Shown in pieces: positions 47,140 through 56,830 of a stretch of DNA of 64,000 nucleotides. This stretch comes from Diphasiastrum complanatum (lineage: Eukaryota > Streptophyta > Lycopodiopsida > Lycopodiales > Lycopodiaceae): positions 62,601,910 through 62,665,909 of the forward strand of contig CM055095.1 in the NCBI GenBank assembly GCA_029204225.1, given 5' to 3'. A model generated the notes under the pieces. The model made no database searches. It was not told the origin of the DNA and saw nothing but the letters and a program-made list of their open reading frames with translations. Both the position numbers and the translations under genes were made by a program. Within the stretch, counting starts at the first letter, position 1. Each line of letters begins with the position of its first letter.

Positions 47140-47515
47140 CACTGAATCACAATTCGATTCAGTTCAAATTGCGATTCCGATTTGAATCGGAATCGGCCGA
47201 TTTAAACCGTCGAATCGGCTGACCTCTGAATTTGTTTTTGAACTGGACCCCACTACAGCAGCCCAAGCGGCGAGGGGTCCCATTTTTCATTTTGCAATTT
47301 GGAATCTTTTATGCTTATAAATTTTCTGGTTCAATTATGCTATCTATAGACTATTATGAATAATGCATTATGCAACTATGTTTTTGGCTTTTCTAAAAGT
47401 TTCAGTTTTGAAACCCTAAAATCGATTCGCCGATTCAAAAATCCTAGGACCAATTCGAATAGGCCAATTCAGCCGATTCCGATTCGACCGATTCCAAATA
47501 GGAAGGAAACTGTAC
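47140..47515. repeat. Fold-back block rich in CGAATCGG/CCGATTCG
   Basis: The left arm (47150-47225) has CGATTCAG, CGATTCCGATT, GAATCGGAATCGGCC and CGAATCGGC. The right arm (47420-47505) has the complements CGATTCGCCGATTC, CCGATTCCGATTCGACCGATTCC. The arms can pair over much of their length around a 200-bp centre. It resembles 28380-29080. Confidence 0.6.
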
Positions 47516-48069
47516 TTGAGGCCCTCTAGAGACTTGGATTGTCAGCATAATCTAATAGGTTGAAGTGTCAAGCCAAGTCTAAAATCACAATAATAACATG
47601 GTAAGTGGGAGGACAATCTCTTGGCCCTCCGGCGTTATGGGATTATCATCTTTGGGCCCAGGTTCTCAAGTGCTAGAAGTTTTGAGGGCCAAAATTTTCC
47701 ACTGTGTACAAACCATTTGGAGTTTCAAATTAACCACATTAATTTAGTTGGAGAACGTGGAGTTTCAAAAAATTTGAAATTTTCGTAATATAGCTCATTA
47801 AAATTGAATTTTTTTCTTAATAACACTATAATTGGCGTAGGAGGCAGCCTACAAGCATGACATGTTATCCATATTATAATATGTTATCACCAAAATAAAT
47901 TCATTTTCTGCCCAAATGCTTTTTCATTTTTGCCCACACTATTCTTGATGCTTAACCATTTTATGTACATTATAGTTTGTCATTAAAAATAGTATAACTT
48001 TTAAATTGTAGCTTGTGAAGAATTTTAGATCATTAAGATCCAAAATGTGTCCGTTGATCTTTGGTAAAA

Positions 48070-48337
48070 AAGTCAACACACTCTACAACATTGCCAATGT
48101 AGAAAAATCAGCATCTACTCAATGAAAGAGATTTTAACTCAATAAGAACTTGATCAAACATCAAATATATAAAAACAATGAAAATTTTGTCCGTACAATA
48201 ATAGTACCCTATTGTACTTCCCACGTGTGGATTCAAAAATAACAAAATATGGGCATTTTATACACAAGATTACAAGATATCGTCAAGATAGTCCATCAAT
48301 GGATAGATGAATCCAAGAGAACTCATGTATAAGCATG

Positions 48338-48384
<47 letters not shown>

Positions 48385-48725
48385 AGAGAGAGAGAGAGAG
48401 AAGATCTCTTTTTCCACGAGTTGACATCCTTTAATAGCAAGTCCATGTCTCATTAATAAAGTTTCGTCCGTACAATAACAGTACTCTATTGTACTTCTCA
48501 CATGGAGATTTAAAAATAACAAAATATGAGCATTCTACACACAAGATTGCAAGATATCATCAAGATAGTGCACCAATGGATAGATGAACCCAAGAGAACT
48601 CATGTATAAGCATGAAATGAGAGAGAGAGAGAGAGAGAGATCTCTTTTTCCACGAGTTTAGATCATTTTATAATAGGTCCATACCTCATTAATGAATATT
48701 TGGTTTTCTTCCATAACAAAAATCC
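48070..48725 (-). repeat. Copia LTR with an internal 277-bp tandem duplication
   Basis: 48185-48461 and 48462-48690 are two copies of the same segment. Both carry TCCGTACAATAA.AGTA, CAAGAT..CAAGATATC.TCAAGATAGT, CCAATGGATAGATGAA or its close variant, GAGAACTCATGTATAAGCATGAAA, a GA microsatellite and TCTCTTTTTCCACGAGTT. A diverged single-unit relative is at 8265-8640. Confidence 0.75.
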
Positions 48726-48727
48726 TA

Positions 48728-48916
48728 TCAATATCTAGCTCTCTTCTTGTACTTTTGTACTTTTTGAAGGACTTGAGGCTCCTCTTCAATCCCAAGTACA
48801 ATGTCCATCACATCTTTGAGTATCAAGATGGACTCCATCCTCAACTTCCATATTGAATAATTGGAAGTAGACAATCTCTCACTTGGTTCCAGCAAGTATG
48901 AACCCATTGAGGCCAT
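48728..48916 (-). pseudogene. Ty1/copia gag N-terminus
   Basis: The minus-strand ATG at 48916 opens a frame with LSTSNYSIWKLRMESILI and KDVMDIVLGIEEEPQ, the start of copia gag. It ends after 62 codons near the LTR on its left, so the whole pol region has been deleted between this gag start and that LTR. Confidence 0.8.
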
Positions 48917-49639
48917 GAAAAGTGGAGATAAACAAAAGTGATGGAAAAAAATGTTGTCTCTCTCACTATAAGATCCAATAATGGTGTGCTACCATCTCCT
49001 ATGCAAGATCTTGCAAGAAATTGTGAGATGATTCTCACTAGCTATATCAATCTCTCCAAAACTAGATCTACTTCACATCAAATGATGGAAAATGGGCAAA
49101 GTTAGGATCAACCACTATTAGCACGTGTGAAATACACTAAGAAACCAAATTTGACTCAAATACAATGATATTGCACGAAACAAAATGGCTAAGATCTCAA
49201 AACAATGCCTAGATCACATATAGATGAGATTGGTAAGCATTCAACTATGATTTGGGATCAAACAAGCAATCTTTTGACCAAACCAAATGTGTCCACACAG
49301 GCCTAGGTGCCCTACCTAACCCTCTTTTGATTGGCTCAACCAAATGAAATGAAATTGATTGCATCATAAACTAGACAAAAATAGCTTTAAAACAAGCTAT
49401 CTAGCAAGATTTTTGGATCAAACATAGAAGAGAACTCTCAAACTAAAAATGGATGTTCCTCACACGTGTATGAGCACCTGATTCCGTATAGTACCAGGTC
49501 AGACTCAATCAATGCCCTATTGATCCAAAATTGAACAAGATAGCTAGGAAAATGGATCTTGACAATTTTTAGCTCAATATTGGTACAAATGTAGCAAACT
49601 AGTTGACTAAACTAGTTGAATCTTTCACAACATTCACTT
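48917..49639 (-). repeat. Probable LTR between two copia fragments
   Basis: This block lies both upstream of the gag start (48916) and downstream of the RNase H (49640-50185), so it should be an LTR for one or both. It carries the CACACGTGTA (49461) and GCACGTGTGA (49121) words found in the other LTRs. Its end, ATCTTTCACAACATTC near 49620, is like the TTTTTCACA ends at 9780 and 14156. Exact ends are not fixed. Confidence 0.5.
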
Positions 49640-50185
49640 TGTACATGTTCCAAAGATGTCTAAATCTCAATGTGTTTGGATCTTGCATGGAAGATTGGAT
49701 TTGTTGCAAATTGAGGAGTTGAAATGTTGTCATTATGGATGATTGGTACATCCTTTGGATCCACAATCTTTAGCTCCACCAATAATCTCTTGATCCAAAG
49801 CACTTCTTTGGTTGTTGTAGTAAGTGCTTTGTACTCGGCCTCTGTTAAAAAGAGAGAGATTGTTTCTTGCTTGTTTGATAGCCAAGAAACTACTCCATCA
49901 CCAATGAAGGTTGCATATGCACTTGTTGATCTCATATCTCTCTTGTCACCTGCAAAATCTGAATCACTATAGGCATGCAAGTCAATTACATCTCCTCCAT
50001 AGAGAATACCAAAGTCTAGTGTACACGAGATGTATCTCAAGATCCTTTTTGCTTTCTTCCAATGATTGTTCAATGGATCTTGCATGTGTTGACTCAATCT
50101 ACATACACTAAAGGTAAGATCAGGCCTAGTAATAGTTATCCACATTAAAGAGCCTATAAGTTGTCTATACAAAGTGATTTTTATT
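49640..50185 (-). pseudogene. Ty1/copia reverse transcriptase end and RNase H
   Basis: The minus-strand frame reads YRQLIGSLMWITITRPDLTF, HWKKAKRILRYI, YSDSDFAGDKRDMRSTSAY, WLSNKQETISLFLTEAEYKA, IHNDNISTPQFATNPIFH and ARSKHIEI. This is a nearly intact RNase H domain; SLSSTEAEY is altered to SLFLTEAEY. The copy is cut at about 50185 where the plus-strand gypsy leader begins. Confidence 0.9.
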
Positions 50186-50189
50186 TTAC

Positions 50190-50973
50190 TATTTTTGAGT
50201 TCGACGAACATTCATTCTATCCGGATCATAGAAAATCTCTATTTTTACCCTCGCCAAACTACAGAAACTGTGTTTTTATGTGTCAGAAACCTTCACCAAT
50301 TCTACTCTAGCTTTATCTGTGTCAGATTTTCAGTCAGAGAGTTCGGCGAAGGTTATTTCCATAGAATTTGTCAGAAAAGTCTGATAAGATGGTTTTTTTT
50401 TTTTTTACAAAAATAGCACTACTGAACCTTCACTGAGTCAACCTTCGCCAGTTATATTTTTTGGTTTTGATTTTCCAGATCAAGTCTATATAAAATTTTG
50501 AGTCAAATATGATACAGTCTGATTTTGATTCTAAGAATTTTTCATTTTTGAGAAGTATCGAATTATTGATCTTAGGAATCTTTTTCATGTTATAAGAATC
50601 TGATTCTTGTCAAGTGGAAGAGATCTAGTAGATTTAATCTGAGATAGTTTTGATTGAAAATCTAGATCCAATCTCATTTTTTTCTTGATTTAATTTGTAA
50701 AGATGGCTGCCCTTGGAGGTGCTCCTCAAGAAGTCAATCCAATCATTGTTAGGAGAGCACCCCGTTTGGATCTACCCAAGTACAATGGATTAACAGATCC
50801 AGTTAGATTTCTCCAAATCTATTCTGAATCTTGTGAAGTCTATGGCGAAGTTTTTCTCCAAGATAAACTTAAGCTTTTTCCAATGGCTTTAACAGACGCA
50901 TCACAAGATTGGTACTATAATCAAGATGAAACTGAGCGTACAGATTGGGAGACTGTCAAACGAGCCCTTACAT
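50190..50973 (+). pseudogene. Second gypsy copy: leader and gag start
   Basis: 50190-50702 matches the leader at about 1410-1934. The ATG at 50703 starts gag (MAALGGAPQEVNPIIVRRAP), which keeps the Arg codon that became a stop in the first copy. Homology ends at about 50972, inside the codons after KRALT. The frame runs on to 51080 only by chance. It is a truncated copy of the same family as 1113-8160. Confidence 0.88.
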
Positions 50974-51311
50974 TAAAGGAGTTCCAAGGCCCAAAAGGGT
51001 TGTCACGTAAGAGAGAAAATCGTCGAATTTTAAAACTTCGACCGAGTTTTTGGTCTGCCCACACAACTCCGATGACTTGACCTCACTAGTAACGTATGTA
51101 GTTAACTGGAAGTTGGGTAGCCGCAACACGTGGGGTCCATATTTCAAGATTTTATTTTCTACCATTAACTAACAAATGCAAATCGTATTGCACATCAAAG
51201 TTTCTTTCCATCTACTCATAGCGTTCACAACAAAGGAAAACAGTCTTATCGATCTGAACTCCACTGTCGAGAAAAAATCTGAAAGGATCCACCTTACTAG
51301 CTCACCAAAGG
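50974..51311. other. Junction region before the transposase-like gene
   Basis: No coding sequence is recognised. This may include the left end and promoter of the element at 51.3-55.5 kb. I could not pair it with an inverted copy near 55.7 kb. Confidence 0.35.
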
Positions 51312-53924
51312 ATGGAAGATAGGAAACATTGTGATGTATGGGTTGATGGAAGTTTGTATCCAATCGATCCAAGCTCAATGCAACGTCCAAGTTTTAGATC
51401 AGTCACACAACTCATACTATTTTTGTGTGAAGGATACAATGGTCTATTGGGTTATTGTGAAAGATTGAAAAGTTATGGCATTAGTAATTCAATGAAAAAA
51501 ATCTATTGTTTGGAAAATATGTTGAATGGTTTGCTTACTGACTACAGAGAAAAAAAACAAAAGAAGAGAATGAAATCTTGAAGATAAATAATTCTCGTTT
51601 GCAAGATATTATATTAAACCTTAACCAAGAAATTGACAATATGAAACTAATTGTACAAACATTGCGTACCTCATATTGTCAAATAAATGCAGAAGTAAAC
51701 ACATTACGAAAAAAAATACTGAACAATAAGCGAAAAAGAGTTATTTTACAAAGTATTGACGAGCTTTCATCAAGTGGGGGTCAACGGAATAAAAGAATAT
51801 ATGCTTTCAAGTAAGATTATGTTTTAAACTATTCATGTGTTTTGTTTCATCTAGCACATCAATGATTGTGAATTGTTTTTTTTTTTTCTAAATTTTATTT
51901 TTATTTTGCAGATCAGCTTTAGTCACCAATCAAAATCTGAAAGACAAGGACATGATTGGAAAGTCTTTGAGTGCAGTACTTACAGACAAGTCAACGACGA
52001 GTCCACTAGGAAATCAACGACGAGTCTATAAGGAAATCAACGATATTCTCGAATCAAGTCCAAGATTGCAGAGGCCCTTATGGGCGAAGTCAGCAAGATC
52101 ATTGACCGAAAATTGATACAAGGAGCATGTGATTATTCTGGTATTAGCAGGGATGCATATAACACAATGTTTAAAATTATCAAAGAGGCATTTGGACAAG
52201 TACATATAAAAAAATTTCCTATTCATCGGCCCTTTCAAATCAAATTAGAGAGAGATGTGTTAAACAGGGGTTTGCAAAACATCATTGGTATTCCTTACCA
52301 TATCAATGAAATTTATAACTCAAAACATGGCACTTTGTCATATGATTCCACCCAACAATATGTTTGTAGATCTGAATCATTTACTGAGATTTATTGTAAA
52401 GTTGTATGGAATCACAAATGAAAGTGTTGAAAAATTGATATTAGTTCTCAAGTTAGATGAATTAGAAGTAATAAAGCGACAAAAGCTGGAAAAGGTTAGT
52501 GTTACACTTATGAATGGAGCATTAAGCAATACGATAAACTCGGAGAGTCTTGATTTCAGTGTGCTTTGGTGGTTAGTAGTTTTCCAGGTTTAAATCTATT
52601 CTATTGAGTACTAGCATTTCGAGAATTTATGATTTTGTGTTTTAAGCTAATATTGTTTTGTTATTATAGGTCTAAGTTCAATTCTCTTAAAATAGTTCAT
52701 GATTTTGTGTTTCAAACAGGTTTTAAAAGAAGATCATGACATTCTATTTTTAATTTTTAGTAAAACAGAATATCCAGAGATAATTAAGAATCATATGAGC
52801 GGCACACCACTCAATGTTCTTAGAATAGGTGACTTTAAGGTGGAATGGCATTTGGCTGGAGACCTGAAGTTGTTGAAGTGCATGTTCAACGTCTCACATG
52901 GAACAAATTCAAAACATCCATGTCTCTATTGCATGAAAACTACACAAGACATGTCAAAGAACATGAGAGTTTCAAGGGATATAGAAGATCCGACTTGGAA
53001 ACCAGTTTTACCGATTCCGCTTAAAAATGTTCACAGCTGTACACTAAATGGAGAGGTTAGAATCATCGAATAATTGATATACCTTCATATTTGGTTTGCT
53101 TGGAATACTAAGCTAGAGTCATTAGCCAAAAAAGCAATAGCTCGATTGGAAGTCAACAGCGGGATTTCATAAAGGACACGTTAAAATACAAAAGGACGAG
53201 AAGCCTTCAGGGAAAATGAGAAACATCCCATGCAAACCAAGCATAGGAGGATCCAAAGCTCGTCGTTTCTTATCAAATCATTCCGGAAAACCGACTGAAA
53301 TACAGTACTCAATTTGGATAGATGTACTCAATGCCACAAAGGATTTTGACAAAAAAGGAACAACGAGGATTTAAAAAGTTGAAGTCTAGACAAAGCTTGA
53401 AAACATAGTCAAATTGCTCAGAAAAGATAAAGTGTCTAATACTGATGTCCTACTAATTGAAAAATCAACAATTGAGTTTGTGGATGCAGTTAAAGACGCC
53501 TAGGGTGAAGGTCATATTACGCATTATATGGTAAATCTCTTTTCAATGTAACTAACTCTTCAAATTATTATCTCATTGCACATATGCTAAATTTAAAATG
53601 ATTAATATGACAATTTTTGTTTCTCTGATATTGCAGCACATTTTACAACATCATGCATCATTTTTTGCAAAAGCTTATGACAGTCTAAGTATTTGGTCAT
53701 CACAAGGAATTGAGAAATCACATTGGCAAGCCAGAGCAGCATTTCATCGAAATACACAACACGGTGGAACATCTCAAAAAAATAGTTACATCATCCAGCT
53801 ATTTCAATGGTTCTACAGGCGTGTTCAAATCCAATATAAAACTAGATCAACAAATTATCAGAAATTCAGAAAGGAATGCAAATTTATAAACGAAAATAAT
53901 ATTGATGCAAGACTCAACTCATAG
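51312..53924 (+). pseudogene. Transposase-like gene, multi-exon, decayed
   Basis: Pieces in order: CDVWVDGSLYPIDPSSMQRP (51330), then a leucine-rich coiled coil after a frameshift in an A-run (ENEILKINNSRLQDIILNL, 51560-51740). Probable intron 51811-51911. Next KIIDRKLIQGACDYSGISRD (52090), IVKLYGITNE, VLKLDELEVIKRQKLEKVSV (52450); intron about 52588-52720; DFKVEWHLAGDLKLLKCMFN and HPCLYCMKT (52830-52930); intron near 53056; YSIWIDVLNATKDFDKKGTT (53300); intron about 53531-53637; LSIWSSQGIEKSHWQARAAF and LFQWFYRRV (53680-53820). LKLDE, AGDLK and GIEKSHW could be a D-D-E triad, and CLYC a zinc site. This suggests a cut-and-paste transposase, perhaps of a type better known from animals and non-flowering plants. 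At least three frameshifts (51550, 52050, 52350) make it inactive. Family inferred, not proven. Confidence 0.6.
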
Positions 53925-54153
53925 TAATTTTCATGATATTAGACGAAAAAAGTATATGTATTATATCGCATCATTTCAAGTACAATGCAAGGCAAAATCA
54001 TTGTTTCTCTTTGTCTTTAATGATCAGCTTTGCCGTGTGGTCATGGAAAACTTTTTTCTATCATATGGAGCTAGAAAATCAATGGATCTTCTTTTGCTCA
54101 ACTCAACGTATTCGGAGAAAACAGCTAAGGAGGAAGACCTTTTAGGAACTTCC

Positions 54154-55511
54154 TCAGCTACATAGCCAAATACTTTTATGACAATGTCTCTTCGCAAAAA
54201 TAATTTTATATGTATTCAAAGGGTATTTATGCCCATTCAAAAAATAGGATAACACTTTAATTGCCATTATTATCGTCATAGCATCTAAAGAAAATTTGCT
54301 ATGATGAATGCAAATCTCTTCAAATAATGGAACATGGATGAATCCCTTTGTCATGATCACTGGCCTTTCCTCAAATATCCTTGCCTTGTTGCAAAGGCAT
54401 CCACTTCCACAATAGCCTATAAAGTATGAGCAAAAGTCACATACCTTGAAAAACAAAATAACTATATTTGAATAAAAATCTCATTCAGATAAAACCATAT
54501 TTACCTACCAGATCACGCTCATCAGCTTGAATAAGTGCAGCAGTACATAGATCATGACCAACAACAATGGTTGTCGAAGCAGTGGATGGATTAGTTTCCG
54601 AAGATTGTGACACATATGTGCTCCGGATTCTCATAAATTCCTCCTCACTAGGCAAATTTGCCTGGTATGCCCTGTTTTTAGACATGATTGACTGCAGGGC
54701 TTCAGTCCCGTCCAGCCATTCATCTCCGTCTTTGTAATCAATAGAAGCACATAGATCATCATCACCCTCGAGATCCATGAAGTCCCCAAATTCTTTTGAT
54801 GAAACTAGACAAAATTGATAATATTTTGTCCTCCCTCAGATCAAGAACATCTCCAACATCATTAAGAGAGAGGTATGCGACACTATTCATGTAATACACC
54901 GGCAAATCGAGGACAGTCTTGGTTTTGTCATATGGATTCACGTCAGATAAGGAAGAAATGGACAATACACGAGACTTGGCTGGGTTGTACATTGCTGCCA
55001 ATCTTGTCTCCTCGTCAGCACCCAAGACATCATCAACAATAGCTGACTCTGATATCACAGAATCAATTGATGATGAGGCACCCTCAATGCTTAGCCTCGA
55101 AGTTCCTGCCTCTTCAGGAACAAGAGCAGAAAGATAAAACACTATGCCCATGCCCTCCTGCAAAAAGTGACATGATCGATTGTGCTGGTCACAATGGACC
55201 ACACGTTTAAAATCACTCACTATTTTCGTAAATTGTCGGTTGTCGGCTTGCTTTGAAGATGGTTGGGCAAGTACCAGGTCATGGAAATGGATGAATCGTA
55301 GATTATCCATTATCAACATAGACTGATTTAGACTATCATAATACTCTTTATACAACGCTAGAAAATAAAATTTATGTTATGATCCAAGCCTCTCGATATT
55401 AAAAGACATATTGAATTACGTCTTATAGTGACCTATGTAGTTACCAACACCGGATTCAACGAGAAAGGCATGCAACATAGAATCAAACGTATTAGAAGAT
55501 GAGGCGGCCAT
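54154..55511 (-). pseudogene. Convergent minus-strand gene with a SAM-like N-terminus
   Basis: Exon 1 runs from the ATG at 55511 to 55445 (MAASSSNTFDSMLHAF...), with donor GTAACT. The acceptor TTTTCTAG leads into exon 2 from 55357. The joined text FLVESGVALYKEYYDSLNQS and IMDNLRFIHFHDLVLAQP has the spacing of a sterile alpha motif (SAM) domain. It is followed by VHCDQHNRSCHFLQEG, an acidic/serine middle part and VLDLPVYYMNSVAYLSLND. A frame change near 54780 leads to MDLEGDDDLCASIDYKDGDE. A donor at about 54513 (GTAGGT) and a possible last exon at 54154-54437 with CGSGCLCNKARIFEERPVI follow. It may be a second gene of the same element as the transposase; SAM is an inference from hydrophobic spacing. 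Confidence 0.5.
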
Positions 55512-55839
55512 CTAGAAGGTATGAACAATAGGGCCGAGTATCACTACGATGCGGGGTGGCAGGGAGTTAGAAGACTATATGACAGTCCTCGCGATTGGTG
55601 AATGATTGGATATTGGAACGACGCGAGAGATCCAAGATCGTCTAGAATCTGAAGTAGATTCTCACGTGGTAGCGATACTACAAAGAACTAGTAGTGTTGA
55701 CACACCAGAGCTACAAGGAGTGAAAATCGAAAACTTAGCGAAAGGTTTTAACTAATCAAACAACATTTATATAGCTAAAACCAATAAAATCCAAGCCGTA
55801 CACGCATCAATCCAACAACGGATTAGATCTATGATGCGT

Positions 55840-56240
55840 AATCTAACCGTCCACATGTGCTACAATATAGTCAATCTGCCATTCGGCCATGTGCCCGTGC
55901 CCACACGTGCGAGCTTATACATGCGAGAATACACGTCACTAACCCATTCGACCACGTGCCCACACGTGCAATCCCCACACATGGTGATCCATACATGCAA
56001 TTTCACACGTGCAGATATAGACGTGTAGTTCCACACGTCAGGTACTGATTAGGCCACATGCCCACACATGCGAGCTTATACGTGCGAGAATACATGTCAC
56101 TGTACCATTCGGCCACATGTCCAGACGTGAAATCCCACACGTGTTGCTCCAGATGCGTAGTTTCACACGTGCGTATACAAACGTGTAGTTCCACATGTTA
56201 GTTACTGATTGGGCCATGTGTCGCAAGTATTCACACGTGG
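55840..56240. repeat. 160-bp tandem repeat with CACACGTG words, two copies
   Basis: GAGCTTATA at 55911 recurs at 56072, and ACGTGTAGTTCCACA at 56021 recurs at 56181, giving a 160-161 bp period. Each unit carries several CCACACGTG, TTCACACGTGC and CCACATG-type words, which are G-box-like. The block lies between the start of the minus-strand gene (55511) and the H3-like start (56579). A TATA-like ATATATAAGG follows at about 56255. Confidence 0.85.
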
Positions 56241-56327
56241 GAATGTTTTTTGCATATATAAGGATTGGACAGGTTTTCGCGTAATTTGCTTTCACCTTCG
56301 ATTGCTTCCATACGACTTGCATACCTG

Positions 56328-56520
56328 ATATCGCCATCACGCGAGCGACTTCATCTCCAGGCCTGTCCCTGATACCCTCTCGCATCGTAACAATATCAGC
56401 CTAAATGTGCCCAGTATCGCCATCACGCGAGTGCCTTCCACTCCCCGCCTGACTCTGCTACTCTCTCGCATCATAGCAATATCATCCTCAAAGTTTCCAA
56501 TATCGCCATCACGCGAGAGA
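56328..56520 (+). repeat. 86-bp tandem repeat
   Basis: TATCGCCATCACGCGAG occurs at 56329, 56415 and 56501, exactly 86 bp apart. Between them CTCTCGCATC.TA.CAATATCA recurs. So there are two full units and the start of a third, just upstream of the H3-like start. Confidence 0.9.
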
Positions 56521-56578
56521 ATCTAAATTTCTCTACTACTGTACCTCTGTCCTCGCGTGGTATAAATATCCGGTCTCA

Positions 56579-56752
56579 ATGGCTCGGACGAAGCAAACCG
56601 CTAGGCTTACCAACTTTGTTCAACCATCTCGTCCGTTGAACTCTTACATTCGCAAAGACGTGGAAGACCCCGCCGTCCATGGTTGAGGGACATCAGGGCA
56701 TTGCAGAGGAGCACCAGACTTCTGATCCCAAAAGCAGTCTTCTACCGGGCTG
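56579..56752 (+). pseudogene. Divergent histone H3-like (possibly CENH3-like) 5' fragment
   Basis: The ATG at 56579 opens MARTKQTAR, identical to residues 1-9 of histone H3. It continues LTNFVQPSRPLNSYIRKD, unlike the H3 tail, and meets TGA at about 56684. One base out of frame, 56686-56754 encodes LRDIRALQRSTRLLIPKAVF followed by YRAV. Aligned by eye to the H3 alpha-N helix and start of alpha-1 (LREIRKYQKSTELLI..) more than half the residues agree. The LLIP wording is seen in centromeric H3. At 56753 a copia LTR begins and the histone fold is lost. So this is the start of an H3-family gene, with one frameshift and cut by an insertion. TATAAATAT at 56561 lies only 18 bases before the ATG, so it may not be the working TATA box. 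Confidence 0.75.
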
Positions 56753-56830
56753 TGTGGAGGAAATTAAGCCCACAGTTGCCTCCTTGCTGAATAACTAACT
56801 TCTATTTCATGATTCTTTTATTGATCTTTT
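56753..56830 (+). repeat. Start of copia LTR inserted into the H3-like gene
   Basis: TGTGGAGGAAATTAAGCCCACAGTTGCC-type text at 56753 matches the LTR start at 62540 (TGTTGGAAATTAAGCCCAC), and the match continues through TTCTATTTCATGATTCTT to about 56820. It then diverges, apparently because another sequence is inserted before the LTR resumes at 60229. Confidence 0.75.

Noticed and set aside
56561-56569. TATAAATAT as the TATA box of the H3-like start
   Set aside because: It is only 18 bases upstream of the ATG, which would place the transcript start after the ATG.
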